A stretch of DNA of 33,934 nucleotides from Oscillospiraceae bacterium (lineage in GTDB: Bacteria > Bacillota > Clostridia > Oscillospirales > Oscillospiraceae), in assembly GCA_017435615.1 (NCBI GenBank), contig JAFSET010000060.1, positions 1 to 33,934 on the forward strand, read 5' to 3'. This document shows positions 25,701-31,475 of the stretch, one piece after another (the first letter of the stretch is position 1; every line of letters begins with the position of its first letter). The notes under the pieces were generated by a model. The model made no database searches. It was not told the DNA's origin and saw nothing but the letters and a program-made list of their open reading frames with translations. The translations under genes were made by a program, and so were the position numbers.

Positions 25701-26824
25701 GCCTTATCGTCCAAAACCACCTTGACCTGGGAAGCAGCATCCACGGTAACATCCAGGACGTTTTCCGCGATCTGATCGGTATAGTCCTTGTCATTGATCA
25801 CAAGGCTCTTAACACCGCTGAACTGAGCATTGACCTTTACGGTCACGTGCACCTTGTCATCACTGCCCACATAGGCCTTCAGGTCGGTGATCTCCGGCTC
25901 GGTGGTGTCGTGGTTGAACATCACATAGTCAGAGCCGATGCTCAGCTTCTGGCTGGTGCCGGAAACCTTGACTTCGCAGGTCCAGGGGGCATCGGTCGTA
26001 CCCTCGCCGGTCCACTGCACGCTCTGAGCGTTTTCGTCGATATATACGCTGGGCAGGTACTTGCTGTCAGCCAGCTCACCGTCAACCACCTTGACGGTCA
26101 CGGTCTGCTCGTCATCATACCATACATTTTCAGCCAGCTTCTCTTCGCCGATCATAAACTGGACGTTATCCAGCTCCGCGACGCCGGCGTCAGCAGCATA
26201 CTGCACCTGAGCCAGCACATCATTGCCGCACTTCCAAGTACGGGTCAGCAACACATAGTCCTTCGGGTTTTGGGGCATTGCGGTCAGGACATAGTGATCC
26301 CCGGCCTGCTCCACATTTTCGCCCAGCTCCTCGGTCACGCTCACAGCCAAAACGCCGTCAGCCAAAGTGTCCACAGGAGATGCAAAGGGCACACCGACCT
26401 GCACCTGCTTATTGGCCCAATCTTCGTGGGTCACAGCAAAAGCGGCGGTGTTTTCGTTTGCATTTTCATAGGCCACCAGCATCTGCACACCCTCATAGGT
26501 GAACAGGGCAGTTGCCTGCTCCTCAGCACTTAAGAATTCTGTGCCGGTCTGGGTAGACTCAAAGGCCTCAGTCTGCACACCCTCTGTCCACAGAATATCT
26601 GTATCGTTTACCATGACCACTTGGTCATTCTTGTAAACTCTCAGAATATAGGTGTATGCATCCTCTGCTTCCTGTACGCGCTCCACGGTTGCGGACAGTG
26701 TCACAACAGCTTCGGAGCCAGGCAGAGTCACAGCAAGCGCACTGCCGGGGATGTTGCTCAGCACCATGATCAGGGCCAGCAGCATCGCCATCAGGCGTTT
26801 GCCAAAGGTAGTACCTCTTTCCAT
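16745..26824 (-). CDS. Giant secreted, membrane-anchored Ig-like repeat protein (3,359 aa)
   Basis: A Sec signal peptide (1-31, ending GSALA) starts the protein. The C-terminus has a TM helix (about 3330-3351) and a basic tail RRKKEKKEA, with no LPXTG, so it is held by the membrane and not by sortase. Between them lie more than 20 Ig-like beta-sandwich units marked by AVDxTAPEITVTK, LYDGKVTYTV and DGQVLTAFEV. The best-conserved units are about 145 residues long and lie around residues 1390-2450. A Glu/Pro/Thr/Ser linker (TEPETTEPEVSEPE, about 2075-2135) interrupts the array. Fully stretched it could cross the wall and reach other cells or host surfaces. It is likely an adhesin or contact scaffold co-expressed with the T7SS. 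The ribosome site GGAGG is 7 nt before ATG 26824. Confidence 0.9.
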   Translation of the reverse strand: MERGTTFGKRLMAMLLALIMVLSNIPGSALAVTLPGSEAVVTLSATVERVQEAEDAYTYILRVYKNDQVVMVNDTDILWTEGVQTEAFESTQTGTEFLSAEEQATALFTYEGVQMLVAYENANENTAAFAVTHEDWANKQVQVGVPFASPVDTLADGVLAVSVTEELGENVEQAGDHYVLTAMPQNPKDYVLLTRTWKCGNDVLAQVQYAADAGVAELDNVQFMIGEEKLAENVWYDDEQTVTVKVVDGELADSKYLPSVYIDENAQSVQWTGEGTTDAPWTCEVKVSGTSQKLSIGSDYVMFNHDTTEPEITDLKAYVGSDDKVHVTVKVNAQFSGVKSLVINDKDYTDQIAENVLDVTVDAASQVKVVLDDKAGHQVVKTQEVQPKLEVDLVPSTEVASENTIHYYSAKTPLVFTMHTKGTDKNDYAIVDAYLNVNGVKSDAFAYEKESGTFTYTGADAKLSAVELQVVDAMGRTASCKLDGTYVYDTTAPVVSFSVSAQTIPAEGEESVAKEAAMAQLENNKLYMGITDPDQSNVKFTLTASISDANPVQTDYAPSIDAQADEVSNFDLAAMFVDKAGNPAQKVSFTFGENTYYIELTDGKLDSTIYVDLQRPYSAEGDMDIAIKDKDGNAISESVVYDQNKLTFHATVTDGNGVGVKTVEYQVDGGDSKTARLENGEYFFDLGTTGEKQVTLYVVATDKLNNQNVAEYTVTIDTEVPRVEVSVPKGTNKVGEVVYFNEDQTVTVTVTDENFDAENSSLSAMINGEEVEGTLDGKVYTFHVKNGETFSNLSYLITDTVGHNVMGSCVDTVCVDTEKPVVTVTKTVAEGVKVNTLNDGVDYYDGEVTYKVTVTDANLTNADEPNQPQKLALTYQFEGSSQETRPLPAVEGGWSVEGNTYTFEIKVNNGQVLNSISVEAVDNAGNAAEQVTVHDEQGKTAFDGCTWNGNAAAVDTDDPYVIVIKSGEKTNSVGNVHYYDENLIYEVFVIDQFMTSSPVVTVYFADGSTKNVNMSTDDDNTLLGNDSWSGLLDIEDGETVTGVSVATCDDANRKAQGAEVSDKEQITSFVVDENGVLKSEGYSLVLDKTAPTAHVAITGDLADYFYENTRTGKIYVKLNNPNMAESGKATQGTDETVTLTVTVEDPNLSLTEGNYIVTNEAGDGEWKAEGNTLTYTQQITVKPDSTGVLEFSLQVKDMAGHPVELVTLDKINNTAAPEFEEDLQPEDGVFGGQVILDRQSPASSYGENGVPSITVDSDAAEVFTSNNGKDLYKGAFTYSFSVQDGTAEAGNSGLKKIVWSVEDAKNFVKAASGEFTSFDDQPFEIPVNIANPNVPGESNDCTLNITVLDNVDNKITYAKEFAVDTQAPRIQVQRTNGVCQASFAEGNNKLDLFNSDVTYQISVTDINLADCALTYQFEDGQQTVVGMEKWQKNGDVYTTELKVIDGQVLQSWSISAKDQCGNVSDKVQVAGQGDTLTKFDGCTYSGAWVAVDSSAPEITVSKSVEQGGFVQTITEGNNAIDLYDGKVTYTVKVEDEFLISGQNSIAQLVYTVEGKGTTTIDLLEKNVGQPSIFSNDMDVYEYPITLEDGDVLTALSVEVKDNANNQSQAITAINDSDSKTTFDGCKYSGNLVAVDMTAPEITVTKEVEKDHKYVQTIAEDNSAIDLYDGEVTYTVNVKDRFLVSGNSAEAYLRYKVEGDDQWITVNLFDDKYKIEDPSILSNNEDAYEASFTLKDGQVLTAFEVYAKDNTLQVTESVTSEDTLTPFDGCAYSGNLVAVDKTAPVVTITKEVEEGHGYVQTVTEGEESIDLYDGKVTYTVTVKDQFLASGNRADAYVAYMLEGDTDWRYINLFEGNDGSASVFSKNDDVYTRELTIDDGDVLTNLEIYVCDNAGNVTKELTHSGDECDHSDAFALNEVNNHHIYQGYDLAVDKSAPVVTVTKTVKDGKFVRDVTENGQTVDLYDGQVTYTVNVQDCFLNAVAADQIGFAKLIYSVEGKGTEAVNLFDCVKDANNMPSVLSNNVDEYEYLIVLDNGDVLTSLQISVEDNAGNVSKQVEVADEDSKTGFKLETVTEEIEVTEPETTEPETTEPEVSEPEVSEPEVSEPETTEPETTEPEITEPETTESEVIEPETREYLVYNKNWVAVDTKAPEVTITKTVEDGYEHVQTIAVEEGKDVDFYNGKVTYTVDVTDQFLVSGSGSQAVVTYKVEGDKTVYSLNLFDKAVTQPSILSHNEDAYTCEFTLNDGQVLEAFAISVKDNADNQTTAVTIDDQDKDQDGNALTKFDGCSYNGNPVCVDMTDPVVKVYKTVEKGSKFVQTYNHTGEGQDTDYYDGKVTYKFVVTDTNLTNAANQVQTLILTYKLDGQKQKSIVLPAAEGGWSKEEVKGKDQYTYSFDVEDGKILTDMTVKVIDNARNAAEVVDSKDKSGLTKFDGCSYVGNDVLVDATTPKVKINIDVIGDDVKNYYINESGVAYIKLTNKITDFDESGKLNNQKDVTLTMTVTATDDNLTLVEDNDFRVYNDMEETDGLTWSGAPKRNKNSTVKFEKSVTVSENTVEILPFCLMVTDLAGNTVPMENIQLTLNGKEAQEIKDQITLEDGMFDAVLAVDRRRPSSVDNGEAPVIEIEPAKKSTITSNNGRELYSKEFNFKVTIADGMGKNNLNAGLAKVRWYFVDGSDTGFVKTNETEFTYKAGTYTKDLTIPVEVNGIGESNKAKLVVIATDNAGNVNKATYEFAIDNEAPRVTVSYDNNTALNSKYFKADRLVTVTVEDINFNADTTPITTEVADPGWSSSGIVHTTTRTYNVDGDYTFAMECFDRANNQAEIDLTNGGTNVAYDAFTVDKTAPVISISFNPADAKDQDEKNVYHFDTDRTLTVSITEVNFKGEEVVAQMGEKNSLGRWTSNGNIHTAYTTFTPGNEYNVELNYTDLAGNPAKSVVSETFTVDDKAPTIEITTGEATLGELKIVQDDLVLGLTVNDAEGNLKGEPEVELIYIGTDFQQKKVDGVAYYTVSETVDRTTYAIDFTNIEKIKSNDGIYTLRVKTSDYAGHQVTLASDLVFSLNRFGSTFTAEDEFTKSFLNNEAGTVYHNKVEGDLVIKEINPNEVKQGSQGDGNGSLITVSANGVSKVLVNGADYEVKTEQKGNSTGHKWYEYTYTIYAGNFKDDNGELINGKYEILFYSEDAAGNKNTNEANEGSSIQVDKDGNPSGAINFVLDSHTPVVSVIGIEDGSQFNASNKTVQIDVSDNTPHTIEVYIDDVLVTREDDPQKLVNSNDWLTYDEENSSYTLNLKEDNFGRDIRVVVIDAAGNPTEHEIKNVQVTENLFFLFINNTWLVVGSVLGLAVLIVVIVVLVRRKKEKKEA
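19490..22660 (-). repeat. Tandem ~145-aa Ig-like repeat array inside the giant gene
   Basis: The phrase encoding YDGKVTYTV recurs at about 22625, 22240, 21810, 21370, 20920, 20275 and 19810, a spacing of roughly 430-460 bp. The exception is 20275-20920, where the Glu/Pro/Thr insert adds about 190 bp. Most units contain a FDGCxYxGN segment followed by VAVD. Copies have diverged at the DNA level, which points to old duplication plus selection on the protein. Confidence 0.75.
20425..20600 (-). repeat. Low-complexity TEPE/SEPE-coding tract
   Basis: Short units encoding TEPET and SEPEV repeat about a dozen times in tandem within the giant protein gene, giving an acidic, extended, proline-rich spacer between two Ig-like units. 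Such tracts commonly change length by slippage. It probably acts as a flexible hinge or a stalk. Confidence 0.8.
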
Positions 26825-26877
26825 ATTGTTACCTCCATTTTATGTGTATACCGGTGATCTTACCGCCGGATACTATA

Positions 26878-27501
26878 CTAAATCTGTTCGTTGGTGTGGA
26901 TCACCATGGTGTTTTCCACCACATCAAAGCGGATGGTGACCTTGCGTGCCTGCAGCACCGAGGTCGCGCCTGTGTCATCCCCGGCGCTGAGCACTGAAGT
27001 GGCACCGGCTTCCCCGTTACTGAGTACCGAGGTTTCCGCCATATCCCCACGCAGCACAGTGGTCTGCTGCATATCATCCTTCAGCACAGAGGTTTCCACG
27101 GTCTGTACCGGGGCGGCGGCAGGCTGGCCGTAGCCGCTGAAGCTTTCCGTATGCACGGCAGAGGGGTGCTGGACCGCCGGGTTCAGATCGCCGGTGGTCA
27201 CACCCAGCTTGCCGGAATGACCCAGCTTACCGCTGCGGCCCAATTTACCGCTGCGGCCTAACTTGCCGGAATGGCCCAAGTCACCGCTTTCGTGATGAAA
27301 GCGAAGCTTGCCGGTACGGGAATTTTGCTCCGCCATCCGCTCAATGGTCTCCCGTTTGGCCTTGCCGGTCAAAAAGGCGTGGATGGTCGGAATATCAAAA
27401 TAGAAGAAGAAAAATACGCCCAGACCCAGGCTCAGTGCCGTCAGGCCCAAAGATACATAAAACAGCGTATTATACAGAGAAATCAGTTGAATTGCTTCCA
27501 T
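26878..27501 (-). CDS. Membrane-anchored scaffold with SGKL repeats and five TxVL phosphosite-like motifs
   Basis: This 207-residue protein is not a family I know. One TM helix (about 13-36) is followed by basic residues (TGKAKRETIER), so the rest should be cytosolic. Residues 63-106 carry seven [ST]G[KD]L units, four of them perfect hexapeptides (GRSGKL or GHSGKL). Residues 135-183 carry five motifs every 10-12 residues: ETSVL (136-140), TTVL (147-150), ETSVL (156-160), ATSVL (167-171), ATSVL (179-183). The FHA-regulator phosphosites of GarA/OdhI are of the form ETTSVF, so these look like kinase targets that dock FHA domains. A short beta-rich tail (VTIRFDVVENTMVIHT) ends it. Its ATG overlaps the upstream kinase stop (TAATG), tying it to that kinase. 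Confidence 0.82.
   Translation of the reverse strand: MEAIQLISLYNTLFYVSLGLTALSLGLGVFFFFYFDIPTIHAFLTGKAKRETIERMAEQNSRTGKLRFHHESGDLGHSGKLGRSGKLGRSGKLGHSGKLGVTTGDLNPAVQHPSAVHTESFSGYGQPAAAPVQTVETSVLKDDMQQTTVLRGDMAETSVLSNGEAGATSVLSAGDDTGATSVLQARKVTIRFDVVENTMVIHTNEQI
26953..27099 (-). repeat. Five-fold TxVL motif array
   Basis: This stretch encodes five copies of (E/A)T(S/T)VL or TTVL at 10-12-residue intervals in the scaffold gene ending at 26878, separated by variable acidic/glycine spacers. Core conservation with changing spacers argues for selection on the motif and against simple DNA slippage. Confidence 0.8.
27202..27276 (-). repeat. 18-bp tandem repeat encoding GxSGKL hexapeptides
   Basis: Four consecutive 18-bp units encode G-(H/R)-S-G-K-L. 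The flanking units RTGKL, ESGDL and TTGDL are diverged copies. The repeat is in frame and gives a Ser/Lys/Gly-rich cytosolic segment just after the membrane anchor. Confidence 0.85.
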
Positions 27502-29249
27502 TACGCAGCACCTCCACCCAGAGCGGACAGCTTCATACGGGCGCTGGAAATATTCGTCCGTGCATCCTGGATCAACGACGCATAACGGCCTTGCTCTGTT
27601 TCCGTCAAGCCGGCCTCTGCCGTATTGATCTCTGTTTCAATCTTGGTCAGCAGCTCTTCCATTTCCGCAACGGAAATGCCGGACTTGCTGAAGTTGTCGT
27701 AATCACCGCCCAGAAGGGAGGCAACACGGGAATACAGGGCAATGCCATAGGACTTCAGGCCCATACTGTCAATGCGGTTATCGGCCTGAAGCTGCTTCAG
27801 ATCATTCCAAAGATCCTTATAGTCGTAATCCGGCTCATCAAAGAGACTTTCCTGCTTGCTTCTGTTGGCAATATAATCGCCGATGGCAGACAGTGCCTGG
27901 GCAAGCTTGGCTTTGCTTTGGGTCTCCGGATCCGTGGACTGGACCATTGCATCCACACCCAGGGCTCTGTCAAAATACTTGGCTGCCTGCGAAAGCTGAT
28001 TATCCTCGCCGCTGGACAGCAGGAACATCAGCCGTCCAATTCGGAACTGGATATCCGCGTACTGCAGCGGATCTGCCTGCCGCAACAGGTTCTCGTTACT
28101 GTCCGACTGGCCCTCCGGGCGGTTTTGCAGACACTGCTTAATGGGATCCCACTCCGTTTGCTCGTCATAACGGCCGTCGCTTTCAATTCTTTGCAGCAGC
28201 ACATCATAAGCCTCGTAGCGGCTGGGGTCGACCTCCAAAGCACTTTGAACATGGCCGACAAACTGGCTGAATTCATCCACGCTTGTCATCTGCGCCTGAT
28301 CCAGATAAGCATCATAGGTGGCGGACTCGGCGCTGTTTTTCGCCAATTGGAAGCCGATCATACCGGTAACGCCTACGGCACACAGCACCACACTGGCCAC
28401 AAAGGCGGTCCACTTCATCCGGCGGGAGCGCTGGGTGGAGTAGTCCATATCGCTGACGTGCTCCAGATCATACATCAGCTCCGCGCAGTTCTGATACCGG
28501 GCCTCCGGGTCCTGCTGGCAGCACTTATTGATGATCATTTCCAGGCCGGAGCCTGCAAAGGCCGGATCCCAATAGCTCAAAGGCTTAATTTCATAGGGAG
28601 GCTCCGCAGGGCTGTGGCCGGTGATCAGGTGATACAGGGTTGCGCCTAAGCAGTAAATATCGGTACGGGCATCGGTCTGACCTCTGCCGCCGAACTGCTC
28701 CGGTGCGGCGTAGCCACGGGTACCCAAACAGGTGGTATCCTCCACCATGGAACGGTTTTTAAACTCACGGGCTGTACCGAAGTCGATCAGGGTGATGTTG
28801 CCGTCAGGCTTAAGCATCACGTTGGCCGGCTTCATATCACGGTAAATGATGGCCGGCTCCCGGCTGTGCAGGTAGCCCAGCACGTCGCAAAGCTGCTTGC
28901 CCCACTCGATGACCAGGTCCGTGGATTGGGCGCCGCCGTGCTTCAGCACGCTTTGCAGGCTCTTACCTTCGATGTAGTCCATTACGATCAGGAAGGAGTC
29001 TTCCGTATCGATCACGTCGATGATACTGGGCAGATGGGAGTGGTTGAGCTTTTTCAGCATATCGGTCTCCACGACCAGGCCCTGCTTCACCGCTTCAAAA
29101 TCACAAACGCCGTCCTTGCGGATCTCTTTAACCGCCCAGGTCTTGTTGGCACGCTCGTTAATAGCCAGGTAGACCACGCTCATACCGCCGTGGCCGACCT
29201 CACTCAGAATTTTATATTTATTGTCTACCAGAGAACCTATTTGTAGCAT
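27501..29249 (-). CDS. Membrane Ser/Thr protein kinase with extracellular helical domain
   Basis: The protein has 582 residues from the ATG at 29249, chosen because GGAGGAG lies 7 nt upstream; an extension to 29303 would overlap the preceding gene. The kinase domain (about 10-265) is complete: VGHGGMSVVY, K41 in AVKE, YRDMKPAN (136-143), DFG (156-158), and APEQF with Thr residues in the activation loop (EDTTCLGT). A TM helix (about 281-301) is followed by a roughly 280-residue extracytoplasmic helical domain with repeats such as LLRQADPLQYADIQFRIGRL, probably a sensor. The kinase half is a close paralogue of the next-door kinase (29272-30591), with every key residue at the same number. It probably phosphorylates the TxVL scaffold whose gene overlaps its stop. 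Confidence 0.95.
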   Translation of the reverse strand: MLQIGSLVDNKYKILSEVGHGGMSVVYLAINERANKTWAVKEIRKDGVCDFEAVKQGLVVETDMLKKLNHSHLPSIIDVIDTEDSFLIVMDYIEGKSLQSVLKHGGAQSTDLVIEWGKQLCDVLGYLHSREPAIIYRDMKPANVMLKPDGNITLIDFGTAREFKNRSMVEDTTCLGTRGYAAPEQFGGRGQTDARTDIYCLGATLYHLITGHSPAEPPYEIKPLSYWDPAFAGSGLEMIINKCCQQDPEARYQNCAELMYDLEHVSDMDYSTQRSRRMKWTAFVASVVLCAVGVTGMIGFQLAKNSAESATYDAYLDQAQMTSVDEFSQFVGHVQSALEVDPSRYEAYDVLLQRIESDGRYDEQTEWDPIKQCLQNRPEGQSDSNENLLRQADPLQYADIQFRIGRLMFLLSSGEDNQLSQAAKYFDRALGVDAMVQSTDPETQSKAKLAQALSAIGDYIANRSKQESLFDEPDYDYKDLWNDLKQLQADNRIDSMGLKSYGIALYSRVASLLGGDYDNFSKSGISVAEMEELLTKIETEINTAEAGLTETEQGRYASLIQDARTNISSARMKLSALGGGAA

Positions 29250-29271
29250 CTTTATACTCCTCCGTGCAGCT

Positions 29272-30591
29272 CTATGGCCGTTTCGACAGCACCGCGCCCA
29301 CAACTGCCAGGGCTGCGCCGCCTAAGGCGATCACTAAGAAAATCACGGCTGCAATGATTTGACTGATCAGGGCCATCAATACCGCAAAGATCACCGCAGC
29401 CGCCGCGATCACCGCCGCGATCAGCATCATCTTGCGCCATGTCTGGCTTTGTCTGGACAGTCTCGTGGTATAGGCAGCCTCGGAAACCATTTCCGGCGTG
29501 TATGCCGGTGCAGCCGGAACGGTATTGGCTGTCTGCCAGCCGCCCTGCCGGGGAGCCGGCTGAGGCATCGGCTGCTGGGGAACCGGCTGGGGAACCGCCT
29601 GCGCCATCGGCTGCGGCGGTGCCTGCACTGCCGTTGCGCCTTTTTGGTGGAGAGAACCGGAGGTTCCGGTCTTTCCCCGCTGCAGCAGGCCGGACAGGCC
29701 ACCTGCGATCACGCCGGTGCCCTTCAGCTCCTGCTTCTGCCACTCAGCACCCTTTCCACGGCCCTTTTTCGTCAAGGAGAAGGTACCTGCCCTTGCCTGG
29801 CGCAGATCCTCATAAAGCTCTGCCGCAGATTGGTAACGCTCGTCGGGGTCATTTCTTGTACATTTATATATAATGTAGCTTAAAGGGGTACCTGCCAAAC
29901 TGGGGTTCCACTGCTCCAGGGGCAAAATGCCCTGAGGCCGGTCACAGGGGCTGTGACCGGTGATCATATTATATAAGGTAGCACCCAGGCAGAAGATATC
30001 TGTCTTGGCGGTGCTTTGGCCGATGCCGCCAAACTGCTCCGGCGCGGCAAAGCCTGCTGTGCCGATACAAATGGTGTCAGCCTGCATGGACACGCCCACC
30101 TTTTCGGTTCTGGCAGTGCCGAAGTCGATCATCATCAAATGACCGTTTGGCTGCAGGATTACATTGGCCGGCTTCATATCCCGGTAGATCACCGGCGGTG
30201 TCTGATTATGTAAATAGTCGAAAACCTCGCAGATCTGCATGCCCCAATCCAGGACACGGTCCATAGGCTGGGCGCCCTCCCGCTTGATCACGATATCCAG
30301 GCTTTCGCCCTCGATAAAGTCCATCACAAGCTTGAAGTTGCTGGCATCCTCAATGATATCATAAATTCGGGGCAGATGGGGGTTTCTGAGCTGCATGAGC
30401 ATTCTGCCCTCCGCAGCCAGGCTCTCTTCCACCACCTGATTGGTATCTCCGCCGGAACGTCTGACATCCTTAACGGCCAATAAATTCCCGTTGCTCAGAT
30501 CTCGCGCTTGGTACACTGTGCTCATGCCGCCGTGACCGATCACCTTGATGATCTCATAGCGGCCCTGAAGCACCATCCCTGCGTGCATCAT
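29272..30591 (-). CDS. Membrane Ser/Thr protein kinase with Pro/Gln linker and C-terminal TM pair
   Basis: The protein has 439 residues. The kinase domain (about 11-270) has IGHGGMSTVY, K41, YRDMKPAN (136-143), DFG (156-158) and an activation loop ADTICIGTAGFAAPEQF, and looks fully active. A basic segment (KKGRGKGAEWQKQELKG) and a linker of Pro, Gln, Met and Ala (about 325-365) lead to two or more hydrophobic helices near the C-terminus (about 386-436), ending SKRP. Unlike the other two kinases it has no extracellular sensor, so it probably responds to membrane partners or to autophosphorylation. The AAGGAG site is 8 nt from ATG 30591; the phosphatase gene lies 20 nt upstream, giving a phosphatase/kinase/kinase operon. 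Confidence 0.95.
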   Translation of the reverse strand: MMHAGMVLQGRYEIIKVIGHGGMSTVYQARDLSNGNLLAVKDVRRSGGDTNQVVEESLAAEGRMLMQLRNPHLPRIYDIIEDASNFKLVMDFIEGESLDIVIKREGAQPMDRVLDWGMQICEVFDYLHNQTPPVIYRDMKPANVILQPNGHLMMIDFGTARTEKVGVSMQADTICIGTAGFAAPEQFGGIGQSTAKTDIFCLGATLYNMITGHSPCDRPQGILPLEQWNPSLAGTPLSYIIYKCTRNDPDERYQSAAELYEDLRQARAGTFSLTKKGRGKGAEWQKQELKGTGVIAGGLSGLLQRGKTGTSGSLHQKGATAVQAPPQPMAQAVPQPVPQQPMPQPAPRQGGWQTANTVPAAPAYTPEMVSEAAYTTRLSRQSQTWRKMMLIAAVIAAAAVIFAVLMALISQIIAAVIFLVIALGGAALAVVGAVLSKRP

Positions 30592-30611
30592 AGTCCTCTC
30601 TCCTTGGCCTG

Positions 30612-31379
30612 TTAATAGGTACGGATCAAAATTGCCGAAATATTGTCCGTTTCCAGACGCTGCTTATTCAGCTCTGTCAGGTATACCAAATTCTGCTTCA
30701 TGACAGCAGGGTCATTGGATACGCCCGGGTTGAGATACTGGAAGAACTCACTGGGGTCGATCACATGACGGAAGCCGTCGCAGCAAAGCATATAACACTG
30801 ATTTATATCAATATCACCCATAAAGAAATCAGGCTCGATCACAGAGCTGGCACCTACGCACTGCAGCAGCACATTTCTCTGGGGGTCCTGCATGGCCTGC
30901 TCGTAGGTCATGTGGCCCAGGTCCATCTCACGCTGCACATAGGTCTGATCCTTTGTAAGCTGATATATATTGTCCGAAATTAAGTAAATACGGCTGTCGC
31001 CGATATTCATAATATAATAGGTCTTATCAACGACCAAAAGCGCCACGCAGGTTGTACCCATGCTGACGCCGGTCTTATCAGAGTAATCTCCGATTTTTCT
31101 GTTCACAGTGTAAACCAGGTTCTCCCAGCTTGCACGCAGTGCCTCCGGCTGAAAGCCTTCGCTGAGCATCACCGGCAGTTCGACGCAAAACCAGTTGGAG
31201 AAGCTCTTGATCATCATTGCGCTGGCAACCTCGCCCTTGGCCAGGCCACCCATACCGTCACAAACAACGGCCAGCAGCACATTTCCAACATCACTTTGCG
31301 CCTGGTGGATCAGAATAGAATCCTGATTGGTTTGTTTTTTAATTCCCACATCGGTGTGGTATGCCGTTAAGAAATTCAT
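30612..31379 (-). CDS. PP2C-family Ser/Thr protein phosphatase (PrpC/Stp-like)
   Basis: This 255-residue protein is a typical bacterial PP2C (PPM) without extra domains. The metal-binding motifs are present: TNQDS (17-21), VCDGMGG (39-45), GTTCVALLV, MNIGDSRIYLI, LCCDGF (LCSDGL in most relatives) and the closing DNIS. It should act in the cytosol with Mg2+/Mn2+ and remove phosphate from substrates of the neighbouring kinases. Pairing a PP2C gene directly upstream of a Hanks kinase is common in Bacillota (PrpC-PrkC). The GGAGG site is 5 nt from ATG 31379, immediately next to a strong hairpin. Confidence 0.95.
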   Translation of the reverse strand: MNFLTAYHTDVGIKKQTNQDSILIHQAQSDVGNVLLAVVCDGMGGLAKGEVASAMMIKSFSNWFCVELPVMLSEGFQPEALRASWENLVYTVNRKIGDYSDKTGVSMGTTCVALLVVDKTYYIMNIGDSRIYLISDNIYQLTKDQTYVQREMDLGHMTYEQAMQDPQRNVLLQCVGASSVIEPDFFMGDIDINQCYMLCCDGFRHVIDPSEFFQYLNPGVSNDPAVMKQNLVYLTELNKQRLETDNISAILIRTY

Positions 31380-31394
31380 ACTTTCCTCCGGATG

Positions 31395-31423
31395 ACTGCC
31401 GGCCCGGCTTGCGGGCCGGCAGT
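31395..31423 (-). promoter_or_regulatory. GC-rich hairpin between protease and phosphatase genes
   Basis: A perfect 12-bp stem (31395-31406 with 31412-31423, core CTGCCGGCCCG/CGGGCCGGCAG) closes on a 5-nt loop. No U-run follows; the ribosome site of the phosphatase gene begins a few nt after it. It is too stable to be chance in a 96-nt gap and probably sets the ratio of protease to phosphatase message by processing or partial termination. Confidence 0.55.
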
Positions 31424-31475
31424 GATCGATACTAAATTGCGTTCATTCAGTCATTGCGACTGTATGGGTTTGTGA

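Noticed and set aside
26700-26760. LPGS near the N-terminus of the giant protein as a sortase signal
   Set aside because: It lies just after the signal-peptide cleavage site and is not LPxTG; the C-terminus has a TM helix and basic tail without the motif.
27202-27276. Short tandem DNA repeats as a CRISPR array
   Set aside because: The units are contiguous, in frame and spacer-less, and encode a protein repeat; no cas genes are present.
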